Origin: Malonomonas sp036526255
Lineage (GTDB): Bacteria > Desulfobacterota > Desulfuromonadia > Desulfuromonadales > Geopsychrobacteraceae
Direction: 5' to 3'
Assembly (NCBI GenBank): GCA_036526255.1
Contig: DATCYW010000058.1
Location: forward strand, 55,990 to 119,989
DNA length: 64,000 nt
The notes under the pieces were generated by a model. That model made no database searches, was not told the DNA's origin, and saw nothing but the letters and a program-made list of their open reading frames with translations. How positions within the stretch are numbered: the first letter of the stretch is position 1; every line of letters begins with the position of its first letter. Positions 25,268-34,529 of the stretch are shown here, piece by piece. The position numbers were made by a program, and so were the translations under genes.

Positions 25268-25780
25268 ACCGCAGAACCAGACTCCGGTCGCCAGCGACAT
25301 ATAAAGACCGTATCCAAGCTGCAGGCTGAACGGAGTGGTTGGCTTGATGACCACGGAAAACAGCGCCAGAAAAAACAGCGTCGCTTTCGGATTCAGGGCA
25401 TTGGTCAAAAAGCCGATCCGTAGCGCTTTCGCAATCGGATAATCCGCCTCAAGCGCGCTGCCCTGCTCTACAGAGAGTTTTTCGGCCGGAGCGGCGCGCA
25501 GCGACTTCCAGCCGACATACAGCAGGTAGCCGGCGCCGACCAGCTTGACCAGATTAAATAGCTGAATCGACTGGGAGAGGATCAGGCCGAGGCCGAGCAT
25601 GGTATAAACCACATGCACCAGAATGCCGAGGCCAACGCCGACACTGGTCCAGAGCGCGGCCTTGCGGCCGGCGACCAAGCTCTGCCGCAGGACCATGGCA
25701 AAATCGGGGCCGGGGCTGGCGACCGCCAACAGATGGACCACCGCCACGGTCAAAAACTCGCTGAAATAGTCCACGTTCAA
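25139..25780 (-). CDS. LysE/RhtB-family amino acid exporter
   Basis: A 213-aa inner-membrane protein with six helices and the family start VVHLLAVASPGPDFAMVLRQ (SPGPD motif), then GAGYLLYVGWKSLR and LNPKATLFFLALF. It exports amino acids or homoserine-type compounds; the substrate is unknown. Its ATG overlaps the stop of the UDG-like gene. Its last 129 bp run opposite the GGDEF-EAL 3' end. Confidence 0.92.
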   Translation of the reverse strand: MNVDYFSEFLTVAVVHLLAVASPGPDFAMVLRQSLVAGRKAALWTSVGVGLGILVHVVYTMLGLGLILSQSIQLFNLVKLVGAGYLLYVGWKSLRAAPAEKLSVEQGSALEADYPIAKALRIGFLTNALNPKATLFFLALFSVVIKPTTPFSLQLGYGLYMSLATGVWFCGLSLVLTQRRVRQGFNRFGHWAERGMGAVLIALGIRLAFAGRS

Positions 25781-26451
25781 TCCCTCAGCAGCGCAAGCAG
25801 CTGCGTACGAAATTTACCCGCGCCCCCATTGGCCGGATGCCGGACCTTGGCCGCGACAACCCCCAGCTCCTGCAGCTGCAGCGCCGCTTTTTCACCGACG
25901 GCGACAATCCGCGAGAACTGACCCAGCGCAAGCATCTGGTGCAGAACTTTGTGTCCGGCAGCCAGTTCATCATCAGTCGGCGTCCGGTTACTGAGCAACC
26001 CTTTCTGAACCTGATAGGGGTGCCAGGGGAAGGCGTTCCATAAGACAACCGAGCGTGGATCCAGCCCCTGCTCGGCCAGAAAGCCCCAGACGATGGTCGC
26101 GGTCGGTTCGGTAAAACCCTGCGGCTTCAGCGTTGCGCAGCTGGTGCGCTGCGCGTTCAAACCACGAAACACCATCTCGGCCGCTAGCCCTTTGTGCTGC
26201 AGACCGCCCAGCAGCAACCGCTCTGAGGTCATCGGGATGCCGCTGAAATGCCCGCCCTGATAGCCGATCGCCTCGGCCAGCAGCAGCGTCCGGGCGGTGC
26301 CGATCCGCTCTTGCAGATACTGCTGCAGTTGCCGCCGTCGCACTAACGGCCCCCGAGTGTCGCAGTCATGCTCGGCGTCGACCTCCCCCCAGGGGTTGAA
26401 GACGTCAGCGGCCCGATAAGCGGCCAGTGCGGCGACAAACTGTTCAGGCAT
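25777..26451 (-). CDS. uracil-DNA glycosylase-superfamily protein
   Basis: A 224-aa protein with motif 1 LLLAEAIGYQGGHFSGIPMT (the GxxPGxxEA/water-activating position replaced by EAIGYQGGHF), a central VLWNAFPWHPY strand with Asn, and motif 2 VRHPANGGAGKF with the HPA/N signature. This is the variant family annotated as uracil-DNA glycosylase in many bacteria; enzymatic activity is not assured. It overlaps DUF2288 by 8 nt and LysE by 4 nt in a three-gene operon. Confidence 0.78.
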   Translation of the reverse strand: MPEQFVAALAAYRAADVFNPWGEVDAEHDCDTRGPLVRRRQLQQYLQERIGTARTLLLAEAIGYQGGHFSGIPMTSERLLLGGLQHKGLAAEMVFRGLNAQRTSCATLKPQGFTEPTATIVWGFLAEQGLDPRSVVLWNAFPWHPYQVQKGLLSNRTPTDDELAAGHKVLHQMLALGQFSRIVAVGEKAALQLQELGVVAAKVRHPANGGAGKFRTQLLALLRD

Positions 26452-26740
26452 GCAGCGTCGCCTGCAGCAGGATGAACGGCTGCACGATCAGCATCTGAAA
26501 GGGTTTCTCCAGCTGAGTTTCCCAGGCGGCGATCTGCTCTGCGGTCGGTTTGGTCAAGGACCCTGCAGCGATCCACCCCTCAACCTGCGCTTTATCATCG
26601 CCGGCAACCGCAACCGCAACATCGAGCAGCGCCAAGCTGTCATCGACCAGCACAATAGAGTCACGCTGCAGATGAATTCGCAGATCTTTCCAGGGCACCT
26701 CGGCTAAATCCTGCTTAAACTGTTCAAGCACTTCTGACAT
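26444..26740 (-). CDS. DUF2288 protein
   Basis: A 98-aa soluble protein with the DUF2288 pattern: WKDLRIHLQRDSIVLVDDSLALLDV near the N-terminus (seen as HLQRDSIVLVDDSL), VAVAVAGDD, W-IAAGSL-KPTAEQ-AAW and a final QMLIVQPFILLQ. Function unknown. First gene of the DUF2288-UDG-LysE run; no strong promoter was seen in the 124 bp before it. Confidence 0.82.
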   Translation of the reverse strand: MSEVLEQFKQDLAEVPWKDLRIHLQRDSIVLVDDSLALLDVAVAVAGDDKAQVEGWIAAGSLTKPTAEQIAAWETQLEKPFQMLIVQPFILLQATLHA

Positions 26741-26900
26741 AAGAATCCTCCCGGTCCGATGGTGGCCGCAGCATAACCAGCCTGCTGGAGCAGGTCAACA
26801 AACATAGTCAGCTAGATTAAAAACTTAAGAAAGCTCAAAGGATAACCGATATAATCAGTAGCAGTTGTCAGTAAAAATGCAATTCGTACCGGGAGAATCC

Positions 26901-28445
26901 ATGAGTGAAAGTCCAGACCAGGGCGTCGACGGCGGCAGTAAAGTCCTCCACGAAGAGAAACTGGATGCCTATGAGCTACAGATCGAAGCCTGCAACAACC
27001 AACTGGAGTGCCTGGCTTCAATCAAGGTTCATGATAAGAACAATAGCATCACTCCCAGCGACCTGATCAGCCTGATGAAACGCTTGGACATTGTCGAAGC
27101 GCTCAACCTGGAAAAGGTTGCCATTTTCTGCACCGAGGCCGCCCAGGGGGCTGACCCGCAGGGTTTTTTACTGGCATCGGGTGAAGATGCAACCACCGGC
27201 CGTGACGGCTGGTTTGAACTGCAGGTGCGGACCTCGGCAGAAGAAACCGTCTTCACCGAGGACGATCAGGGCCGGGTCGATTTCAAGGCGGTCCAGACCT
27301 TCACCAATATTGAACCGGGGCAGATTATCGGCCTCATCCACCCCCCCGAAAGCGGCAGTCCGGGAAAAACCGTGACCGGCCTGGCCATCCCTGCTCGTAC
27401 CGGCAAAGAGGCCAACCTGATCATCGGCGACGGAGTCAGACGGATCATCAACAGCCCTGAGCTGATGGCGGAGAAATACGGTCGGGTGATGATCGACTCG
27501 AACCGGATTTTCATCACCGAAGAATTCGTCGTCAAGGGTGACGTCGACCTGAGCGTCGGCAACATCGACTTCAACGGCTTCGTCGAAGTCACCGGTGATG
27601 TGCTGGACGATTTCAATATCAAGGCCAGCAAGGGTGTCCAGATCAATGGCGCGGTCGGGGCCTGCCTGATTGAATCGGATGGTCCGGTCAGCATCGGCAG
27701 CATGGTCGGCATGGGAATCGGCATGATCCGTTGCCGGGGGGACTTTCAGGCCCGCTACCTGAACCACGCATCGGTCGAATGCTGGGGCAACGTGCTGGTT
27801 AGTTCCGAAATCCGCCATTCGATTGTCAAGGCGACCGGCACTGTGGCAGTTCCCAAGGGGAACATCACCGGCGGTCAAATTATCGCCATGGAAGGGATCG
27901 AGGCAAAAACCGTCGGCACCAAGGCCGGCACCAAAACCCACCTCTGCGCGGGGATTTACTTCCCTGAAACCGACCGGCTGCAGTTTCTGCGCTCGAGCAT
28001 CAAATCGGCCGGCTATCAGATCAAGCGGATTCAGGACACCCTGCTGCTGCTGAACAAACAACCTCTTGAGCGGATGCGCAAGCCGCTACGTGAAGCCACC
28101 GAACTGCGCATCGGCATTCTCAGCCAGCGTCAGGGCAACCTCGATCAGCTGCGGGATGACTATACCCAGGAGCTGGCAGAGTTTGCCATCGGGGAACATC
28201 CGACCGCCAATGCCAAGATAAACGCTTTGTCGACGATAAAAGAAGGCGCGATTATCAGCCTCGGTGACATCCGCGAAGAGCTCAAACTTGAAATCAAGGG
28301 ACCGGTTTCAATCATCGAAAATCGCCAGCAGGAGAAACTGCACTTCCTCACCTATTCAGCGCTGAAAGTTTCTGCTCAGCAACTGGAGGAAGAGCTGGAT
28401 GCCACGACGGCGGAAGCAGGCGAAACCGCTGAGCATGAAAAATGA
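26901..28445 (+). CDS. fapA: FapA/DUF342-family protein
   Basis: A 514-aa protein. An N-terminal alpha/beta region leads to the family signature GLIHPPESGSPGKTVTGLAI (seen as PPESGSPGKTVTG), then a right-handed beta-helix of short hydrophobic strands rich in Gly and Val (residues about 205-345), and a C-terminal coiled coil (about 375-470). Start MSESPDQG has GGGAGA upstream, preferred over an in-frame ATG 8 codons earlier. FapA-type proteins are linked to flagellar assembly or polar signalling in some species, but no flagellar gene is near. The ferritin-like gene follows almost directly. Confidence 0.85.
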   Translation: MSESPDQGVDGGSKVLHEEKLDAYELQIEACNNQLECLASIKVHDKNNSITPSDLISLMKRLDIVEALNLEKVAIFCTEAAQGADPQGFLLASGEDATTGRDGWFELQVRTSAEETVFTEDDQGRVDFKAVQTFTNIEPGQIIGLIHPPESGSPGKTVTGLAIPARTGKEANLIIGDGVRRIINSPELMAEKYGRVMIDSNRIFITEEFVVKGDVDLSVGNIDFNGFVEVTGDVLDDFNIKASKGVQINGAVGACLIESDGPVSIGSMVGMGIGMIRCRGDFQARYLNHASVECWGNVLVSSEIRHSIVKATGTVAVPKGNITGGQIIAMEGIEAKTVGTKAGTKTHLCAGIYFPETDRLQFLRSSIKSAGYQIKRIQDTLLLLNKQPLERMRKPLREATELRIGILSQRQGNLDQLRDDYTQELAEFAIGEHPTANAKINALSTIKEGAIISLGDIREELKLEIKGPVSIIENRQQEKLHFLTYSALKVSAQQLEEELDATTAEAGETAEHEK

Positions 28446-28483
28446 CAACAGCGCTAGCAACAACCGACACTTCGGGAGAAAAC

Positions 28484-28936
28484 ATGGCTGATGAGGAATT
28501 GAAACAGACCCTGCGGAAAATGCTGCAGCTCGAACTGGAAGCGATGCAATACTACCAGCAGGCCAGCCGCTTTCTACAGGACGAGGGGGCGAGCTACCAC
28601 TTTGATCAACTGGCTCAGGAAGAACTGGAGCACGCGCGCACCTTCCACGCAGTCTATCCGGATCCCGATCTGCCTGAACTCGCACAATTGATCGAACAGC
28701 TGCCAAAGCAGGCAGCAGCCCTAAAAGCGGTTGACCAGCACCTGATCGCCCGATTGACCGAACAGCAGGCGCTGCAGTTGGCGATAAAACTGGAAAAAAC
28801 CACCGCCGAAAGCCTGCAGAAATTTCTTGAACAAGTGCAGAGTCCGGCCGCCCGCGCCACAATCGAAAAGAATATTGAATCGACGCTGGGGCACCTGGAA
28901 CTGATCGAACAGGATTATCAGCGGCTGTGCCTCTAG
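28484..28936 (+). CDS. ferritin-like (rubrerythrin-fold) protein
   Basis: A 150-aa four-helix bundle. Helix 1 has E-x-x-x-x-Y (ELEAMQYYQQA), helix 2 has QEELEHARTF (E-x-x-H), helix 3 EKTTAES and helix 4 TLGHLELIEQDY, giving the ligand spacing of a di-iron site, though in helix 4 the order is H-L-E rather than the usual E-x-x-H. There is no rubredoxin domain. Start at MADEEL has GGGAGA; a possible start overlapping the fapA stop at 28442 lacks a site. Probably oxygen or peroxide defence; inference from the fold. Confidence 0.75.
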   Translation: MADEELKQTLRKMLQLELEAMQYYQQASRFLQDEGASYHFDQLAQEELEHARTFHAVYPDPDLPELAQLIEQLPKQAAALKAVDQHLIARLTEQQALQLAIKLEKTTAESLQKFLEQVQSPAARATIEKNIESTLGHLELIEQDYQRLCL

Positions 28937-28963
28937 AAAATCCGCACAATCAATTTCACCACC

Positions 28964-29000
28964 AAAAAGGAGCAACCTGCGACAGGCTGCTCCTTTTTTT
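28964..29000. terminator. bidirectional intrinsic terminator
   Basis: A stem GGAGCA/TGCTCC, extended inward by CCTG/CAGG, is flanked by AAAAA on the left and TTTTTTT on the right. It lies between the ferritin-like gene and the converging protoporphyrinogen oxidase gene. Confidence 0.9.
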
Positions 29001-29020
29001 GCTTTGCTAGCGTCCCCTGC

Positions 29021-30430
29021 TTAACGACGCGATTTCAACTGTTCGACGACCTTGGCTGCGGTCAGGTTCGAGGCGTTGACGCAGTCGTTCAGACCGACAC
29101 CGTAAAACGCGTTACCGGTCAGGATCAGCCCCGGGTTTTTCGTAAGCGCCTCATCCAGCGCCTGCAGCCGCGCGGCGTGACCACGGGTGTACTGCGGGAT
29201 AGCGTGGTTGTGCCGGAAGATGCGGACGAACTCGGGTTCGGCGGTCACCCCCATGATCTGCCGCAGATCAGCCATGGTGCGCGCCTTGACTTCATCATCC
29301 GACAGATCGATGGCGGCCATATTGGTCGCTCCACCCATCATCGACCGCAGCAGCACTTTCCCTTGCGGGGCGCGGTTCGGAAAAATACTCGAATCCCAGA
29401 GTGTCCCCAGGGTACTACGCCCTTCGGCCTTCGGCGTCAGATAACCGAAGCCGTTCAAGTCAAAATCGATCCGCTCGCGCTGGTAGCCGAAACAGACCAC
29501 GTTCATGGTCGCGTAGGGGATCTGGCGTAACAGTTCAGCGGCCTTGGCGTTGCACTCGTCAAGCATTCCGGCCACGGCGTAGGATGGCGACGCGGTAACA
29601 ACGATATCGGCTTCGAGCTGTTCTCCGTTCTCCAGACGCAGCAGATAGCCGCCCTGTTTCGGTTCGACCTTCAGCACCGCACTGCCGGTTTTCAGCTCAC
29701 CATTCAGCGCCGCCTGCGCGCCGTCGCTGAGCTGCTGAATCCCCCGTTCAAAAGAGGTCAGTACCCCGCCCGGTCCGGCGGCACTGGCAACCACCTTGCC
29801 GGCCTTCTGCTCGGCACGTTTCTTCTTCGTCAACTTGACCATCGCCTTGATCAGTCCACCATGTTCCTGCTCAAGCTCGTAGATCCGCGGGAAACAGCTC
29901 TTCAGGCTCATGGTTTCCGGGTCTCCGGCAAAAATACCCGAAACCATCGGCGAGATCAGCTTGTTCAGCGCTTCGGTGCCCAGACGGCGGCGACCGAACT
30001 CGGCCAGTGTCTCATCACTGGGATCGGTGCGTTTTGCCACCAGCGGCTCGCAGGCCAGGCGCAATTTCCCCGGCCAGGAGATCAATTTAGATTTCAGGAA
30101 CGAAGGACCGTTTTCCGGCAGTCGATGCAGGGTCTGTTCGGAATAGATAAAACGCTTGCGCGCATTGTCGTTCGAACGCAGCAGCTGGTCGCTGATCCCC
30201 AGCTTCTGGCAAAGGTCCAGGGTCATCGGCTTGCTGTCGAGAAAGCCGTTCGGTCCCCATTCGCAGAGATAGCCCTCCTCCTGAATCGACCAGATTTTCC
30301 CCCCCGTGCGCTGCTGTTTCTCGACCACCAGCGTTTCCACCTCAAGCTCGGCTTGTTTGGCCAGCTGCTCTACGGCGTATGCGGTTGCCAATCCGCTGAT
30401 TCCGGCTCCTACGATGACGACACGGGTCAT
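29021..30430 (-). CDS. hemG: protoporphyrinogen oxidase (HemY-type, FAD)
   Basis: A 469-aa flavoprotein. It has the N-terminal FAD motif VVIVGAGISGLATAY, the RTGGKIWS loop after the second strand, WGPNGFLDSKP in the substrate region, and a C-terminal FAD loop LTGNAFYGVGLNDCV. It oxidises protoporphyrinogen IX to protoporphyrin IX, the substrate of HemH encoded at 37675. The HemY type uses O2 or another acceptor; in an anaerobe-like genome the acceptor is uncertain. Alone on its strand between a terminator and a divergent DnaJ-type gene. Confidence 0.93.
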   Translation of the reverse strand: MTRVVIVGAGISGLATAYAVEQLAKQAELEVETLVVEKQQRTGGKIWSIQEEGYLCEWGPNGFLDSKPMTLDLCQKLGISDQLLRSNDNARKRFIYSEQTLHRLPENGPSFLKSKLISWPGKLRLACEPLVAKRTDPSDETLAEFGRRRLGTEALNKLISPMVSGIFAGDPETMSLKSCFPRIYELEQEHGGLIKAMVKLTKKKRAEQKAGKVVASAAGPGGVLTSFERGIQQLSDGAQAALNGELKTGSAVLKVEPKQGGYLLRLENGEQLEADIVVTASPSYAVAGMLDECNAKAAELLRQIPYATMNVVCFGYQRERIDFDLNGFGYLTPKAEGRSTLGTLWDSSIFPNRAPQGKVLLRSMMGGATNMAAIDLSDDEVKARTMADLRQIMGVTAEPEFVRIFRHNHAIPQYTRGHAARLQALDEALTKNPGLILTGNAFYGVGLNDCVNASNLTAAKVVEQLKSRR

Positions 30431-30547
30431 GACTGCTCCAAAGATTCCAGATGTGTGAATAATTATTAATCAGGCCGAAATATTAACCGCTAACGATTAG
30501 CAGGTCAAGCCGCTCGAGAGTAAAAATCAACTCAGCACAGCTTCCGC

Positions 30548-30576
30548 TTGACGCTTGCTTAGGCGGTTCTTATAGT
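30548..30576 (+). promoter_or_regulatory. sigma-70-type promoter of the CbpA-like gene
   Basis: TTGACG (30548-30553), a 17-bp spacer and TATAGT (30571-30576), each a 5 of 6 match, lie about 35 nt before the start codon. Confidence 0.65.
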
Positions 30577-30611
30577 GTTGCCTCGAACCACGTCACACAG
30601 GAGCGACTTTC

Positions 30612-31487
30612 ATGGCGAACGATTATTACTCAACCCTCGGTGTCGAACGGACAGCCGATGCGGCAACCATAAAAAAAGCCTACCGGAAACTGGCCCAGAA
30701 ATACCATCCGGATAAAAACCCGGATGACAAAGCTGCCGAGGAGCGCTTCAAGCAGATCACCGAGGCCTATGCGGTGCTGTCCGACCCGGGCAAGCGTAAA
30801 CAGTACGATCAGTTTGGCGACAGCGGTTTTCACCAGCGCTACAGCCAGGAAGATATCTTCCGTAATATGGATTTCGGCGATATTTTCGGCAACAGCGGCG
30901 GCGAAGATCTGTTCAGCCAACTGTTCGGCGGCGGCCGCGGTCGCAGGGCCGGACCGCGCCGACCGAGCAAGGGGCAGGACTATTCGATGAACATCAGCAT
31001 CCCCTTCAGACTGGCCGTACAGGGGGGGGAGCGCCGCATCGACTATCGTGACGACGGTCGCGCCGAACAGATCAACGTACGGATTCCGGCCGGGGTTGAG
31101 TCCGGGGCAAAGTTACGTGTCGCCGGCAAGGGGGGCCCCAGCGCCTCCGGCGGCCCGCAGGGTGATCTGTTCTTACAGATCGAGATCGAAGCCGACCCGC
31201 TGTTTAGGCGCGAAGGGAACGACCTGCTGGTGCAGGTGGAAATCCCTTTCAGCGGTATCTGTCTCGGCTGCTCGGTGGAAGTTCCGACCCTCGGAACACC
31301 GAAACGGGTCAAAGTTCCGGCAGGGATGAAACCGGGGCAGAAAATCCGACTGCGGGGTTTTGGCGTAGCCGCATCCGGCAGAAGACCGGTCGGAGACCTC
31401 TATGCGATTATCGAAGTTGCAGTTCCAAAGACATTAAATGAGCAACAGCAGGCAATAATCGAACAACTGCGCGAACTCGGACTTTAG
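30612..31487 (+). CDS. cbpA: DnaJ-family co-chaperone without zinc finger (CbpA-type)
   Basis: A 291-aa protein. The J-domain (1-65) has the HPD motif (KYHPDKNPDD); a Gly/Phe-rich linker (about 70-118) and a two-part DnaJ C-terminal beta-sandwich domain (about 125-285) follow, with no Cys-rich zinc finger between them. It stimulates DnaK ATPase. Length and layout match CbpA. Own promoter at 30548; no terminator stem is obvious after the stop. Confidence 0.9.
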   Translation: MANDYYSTLGVERTADAATIKKAYRKLAQKYHPDKNPDDKAAEERFKQITEAYAVLSDPGKRKQYDQFGDSGFHQRYSQEDIFRNMDFGDIFGNSGGEDLFSQLFGGGRGRRAGPRRPSKGQDYSMNISIPFRLAVQGGERRIDYRDDGRAEQINVRIPAGVESGAKLRVAGKGGPSASGGPQGDLFLQIEIEADPLFRREGNDLLVQVEIPFSGICLGCSVEVPTLGTPKRVKVPAGMKPGQKIRLRGFGVAASGRRPVGDLYAIIEVAVPKTLNEQQQAIIEQLRELGL

Positions 31488-31591
31488 TAGGTTTTTTTAA
31501 TGATGCTACCGACTTCTCTCGCTCTTCGGACAACCGATTAAAACGAGCTGCGGAATTGATTGCTACGACAACGCCCCAGCAGGCATTTCAC

Positions 31592-31621
31592 TTGCAGGAA
31601 TGTCGGGTTGCACGCTATAGT
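31592..31621 (+). promoter_or_regulatory. candidate promoter of the Cys/His-rich exported protein
   Basis: TTGCAG (31592-31597), an 18-bp spacer and TATAGT (31616-31621) lie about 28 nt before the TTG start at 31650. Confidence 0.45.
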
Positions 31622-31649
31622 GCGTCGTTTATTTTCAGCGGAGACCAAG

Positions 31650-32084
31650 TTGTCCGAACGCACCCCTATCACGACCCTGTTGTTACTGCTGCTGTTAGCC
31701 AGCTTTCTGCTGGTCAGCGGCGGATTGCAGTGTGCTTTTGATTGCCTGGCTCAGGCCGATCATCGCCACAGCGCCGCAGTGCGGGTCGATGACTGCCATC
31801 TGAAGGTTCCGCAAGCGGACCCGGCAAGCAGTTGCGCGAACAAAGCCTGCCATCAGGGCAGTCCGCAGCGCCAAAATCTGGACGGCCCGCAGCTCTTCAG
31901 CCTCAACAAGTTACAGTACCCGTTTTCCGGCACATCGCGACTGCAGATGCCAGTGTTCAGAGCCGGGGCTCCGTTACCATCGACGCCAGCACAACACCCC
32001 ATACTGCTGGCAGTTCAGAAGACTGATTTTTTCAAACCTTCCCAACAACTCCGCACCCTTAGAACCACAGTTCTGTTGAATTGA
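31650..32084 (+). CDS. uncharacterised exported Cys/His-rich protein
   Basis: A 144-aa frame starting at TTG (GGAG 6 nt upstream) with a candidate promoter in place. A long hydrophobic N-terminal segment (10-24) is a signal peptide or anchor. Then come C28-x3-C32, H38-x-H40, C49-H50 and C62-x4-C67-H68, a spacing that could bind a metal; no full CxxCH heme site. The C-terminal half is polar and Pro-rich and ends QQLRTLRTTVLLN, which resembles short metal-resistance leader proteins. I do not recognise a family. It lies just upstream of resB-ccsB. A longer frame from 31560 is possible but would lose the clear signal region. Confidence 0.55.
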   Translation: MSERTPITTLLLLLLLASFLLVSGGLQCAFDCLAQADHRHSAAVRVDDCHLKVPQADPASSCANKACHQGSPQRQNLDGPQLFSLNKLQYPFSGTSRLQMPVFRAGAPLPSTPAQHPILLAVQKTDFFKPSQQLRTLRTTVLLN

Positions 32085-32182
32085 AATCTCCCGCACTGCT
32101 GGTTGACCCGGCCAGACCATCTGGCTATAGTTACCAAATCTGTCTTCTTTAAGAGACGGATAATGCACAGGAGTATTCTGCC

Positions 32183-33577
32183 TTGACAGAAACAACAAAA
32201 CCGCAAAATGCCGACGACTATGCAGATAAAATCTGGGATTTTTTCTGCTCGCTTAAATTAACCATCATCATCCTGCTGTTGCTCTCGATCCTGTCGATCA
32301 TCGGTACGGTACTGCAGCAGAATGCGCCTGCCGCTGAATACATCAAGGAATATGGTCAGTCGAACTATGAGTTGTTCGTCAAACTGCAGTTCGTCGACAT
32401 GTACCATTCCTGGTGGTTTATCGGCCTGCTCGGGCTGTTCAGCGTCAACCTGATCTGTTGCTCGATTAAAAACTTCCCGCGGGTCTGGAAGTTCGTCACC
32501 GAACCGGCCCTGATCGCCAGCCCCGGCATCCTGAAAAACTCGGCGAACCGCCTGGAAGCGACCAGCAAAGATGATCGGCAGCAGCTGGCAAATCGCCTCT
32601 CCGCTCTGCTGAAAAAAGAGTTCGGCTCAGCGCAACAGAGCGAAAAGGACGGCAAACTGTACCTGTTCGCGCAAAAAGGGATCTACTCCCGCTTCGGCGC
32701 CTACATGACCCACCTGTCGATCCTGGTCATCATGGCAGGCGCGATCATCGGCAACGTCTGGGGCTACAAAGCCTACGTCAATATCGTTGAAGGCACCTCG
32801 ACCAGCCAGGTCTGGTCCCGCAACGGCCAGGTACCGATCGATCTCGGCTTTACGGTTCGCTGTGATGATTTTGACGTCAGCTACTATGCAAACTCACGTC
32901 GCCCGAGAGACTACAACAGCGACCTGGTGGTCATCGACAACGGCCAGGAAGTCCTGCACAAGCGGATTGAGGTCAACGACCCTCTGACCTATAAAGGGAT
33001 CACCTTTTACCAGTCGAGCTACGGTTCGGCGGGTAACCCCTTCTTCCAAGTCAAGGTCACAGAGAACGCCACCGGCAACGTCATGAACATGAAAGCCAGC
33101 ATGGGGCAACCGGTCAACCTGCCCGGCGGCTATGCGTTCGCCATCACCGACTTCACCGCCGAGGGGCGCTTCGGGCCAGCAGCGCGTGTCAACGTCAGTA
33201 CACCTGATGGACGCCGCGGCACCCCCTTTATGGTGCTGAAAGACTTCCCCGAGTTTGACATCAAGCGCGGCGGAAAATTCAGCTTCAGCCTGGTCGATTA
33301 CAAAGAACCACAATTCACCGGACTGCAGGTGGCCAAAGATCCGGGCGTAGAAGTCGTCTGGCTTGGCTGCTTATTGATGGTCTTCGGTTCACTGACGGCA
33401 TTCTTCTTCTCGCACCGCCGGATCTGGGTCTGTCTGGAAGAAGATGGCGGCAAAACCAAAATCCAGATCGCCGCCAACGCGCACCGCAATCAGCCCGGTT
33501 TCTCTCTCGCATTTGACGAGCTGAAGCAGAAACTTGACGCTGCAATTGAAAACAAATCCTCTAAGAAGGAGGGATAA
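32183..33577 (+). CDS. resB: cytochrome c biogenesis protein ResB (Ccs1)
   Basis: A 464-aa protein. It has three membrane helices near the N-terminus (LKLTIIILLLLSILSIIGTVLQQN as the first, then WWFIGLLGLFSVNLICCSI and the one near 165-190), a large periplasmic domain (about 190-385) with NDPLTYKGITFYQSSYG, and a last helix (EVVWLGCLLMVFGSLTAFFF). TTG start with AGGAG 9 nt upstream. With CcsB it carries heme across the membrane and attaches it to apocytochromes c (System II). Confidence 0.92.
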   Translation: MTETTKPQNADDYADKIWDFFCSLKLTIIILLLLSILSIIGTVLQQNAPAAEYIKEYGQSNYELFVKLQFVDMYHSWWFIGLLGLFSVNLICCSIKNFPRVWKFVTEPALIASPGILKNSANRLEATSKDDRQQLANRLSALLKKEFGSAQQSEKDGKLYLFAQKGIYSRFGAYMTHLSILVIMAGAIIGNVWGYKAYVNIVEGTSTSQVWSRNGQVPIDLGFTVRCDDFDVSYYANSRRPRDYNSDLVVIDNGQEVLHKRIEVNDPLTYKGITFYQSSYGSAGNPFFQVKVTENATGNVMNMKASMGQPVNLPGGYAFAITDFTAEGRFGPAARVNVSTPDGRRGTPFMVLKDFPEFDIKRGGKFSFSLVDYKEPQFTGLQVAKDPGVEVVWLGCLLMVFGSLTAFFFSHRRIWVCLEEDGGKTKIQIAANAHRNQPGFSLAFDELKQKLDAAIENKSSKKEG

Positions 33578-33580
33578 ATA

Positions 33581-34441
33581 ATGGAGAGCGGACTGTTTTT
33601 CAACATCACGACCATCGCCTATTTTGCCTCGATGGTTCTGTTCTTTGCCTATATCGCCGCAAGGACCAGCACATTGGCCTTCTTCGCCACGCTGGCGGCC
33701 CTTGCCGGCTTTATCACCAACACCATCGCTCTCGGTTTGCGCTGGTACGAATCCTATCAGATCCTCGGAGTGGACGGTCGCGCACCACTGACCAACCTGT
33801 ATGAGTCGGTGGTCTTTTTCGCCTGGACCATCGTCCTGATCTACCTGCTAATGGATCTGAAATACAAGCAGCGCGCCGTCGGCGCCTTCGTCATGCCGTT
33901 CGCGCTGTTCAGCATGGTCGGCGCGCAAATGTGGCTGAACGCAGGGATCGATCCGCTGGTTCCGGCGCTGCAGAGCAACTGGCTGACCTATCACGTTATC
34001 ACCTGCTTCCTTGGTTACGCGGCCTTCGCCGTCGCCTGCGGGGTTTCGATCATGTATCTGATCAAGATCGGCAAAGAGGAGCAACACAAAGGTGACGCAC
34101 CGATGGGTGGCATCCTCGGCCTGTTTCCACCCTGCCGGGTGCTGGATGACATGAACTACCGGGCGATAATGATCGGCTTCCCGCTGCTGACCCTGGGGAT
34201 TATCACCGGTGCCGCCTGGGCCAACTACGCCTGGGGAACCTACTGGAGCTGGGACCCCAAGGAAACCTGGAGCCTGATCGTCTGGTTTCTTTACGCCGCA
34301 TTCATTCACGCCCGCTTCACCCGCGGCTGGATCGGGCGTCGGGCAGCCTGGCTTTCGATTCTCGGCTTTGCGGCAACCATCTTCTGCTACCTGGGGGTCA
34401 ACCTGGTCCTCTCCGGGCTGCATTCCTACGGCGGCAGCTGA
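33581..34441 (+). CDS. ccsB: cytochrome c biogenesis protein CcsB (CcsA/ResC)
   Basis: A 286-aa protein with eight membrane helices. The tryptophan-rich WWD motif WGTYWSWDPKETWSL binds heme, and flanking His are present (LTYHVITCFLGY, FIHARFTRGWIG and the C-terminal GLHSYGGS). It starts 4 bp after resB in a two-gene System II operon, ended by the terminator at 34463. The window's c-type cytochromes (1-338 and the oxidase subunit II) would depend on it. Confidence 0.94.
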   Translation: MESGLFFNITTIAYFASMVLFFAYIAARTSTLAFFATLAALAGFITNTIALGLRWYESYQILGVDGRAPLTNLYESVVFFAWTIVLIYLLMDLKYKQRAVGAFVMPFALFSMVGAQMWLNAGIDPLVPALQSNWLTYHVITCFLGYAAFAVACGVSIMYLIKIGKEEQHKGDAPMGGILGLFPPCRVLDDMNYRAIMIGFPLLTLGIITGAAWANYAWGTYWSWDPKETWSLIVWFLYAAFIHARFTRGWIGRRAAWLSILGFAATIFCYLGVNLVLSGLHSYGGS

Positions 34442-34462
34442 GTCGCAGCAAAGACTAATGCG

Positions 34463-34504
34463 ATAAACAAAGGGCGTTCCATAAATGGAGCGCCCTTTGT
34501 TTAT
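34463..34504. terminator. bidirectional intrinsic terminator
   Basis: A 14-bp perfect outer stem (34463-34476 with 34491-34504) with A/T-rich ends, extended by an inner TCC/GGA pair around an AT-rich loop, between ccsB and the converging sensor gene. Confidence 0.9.
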
Positions 34505-34529
34505 TCTCGCCTGATGCAAACTGAGCAAC

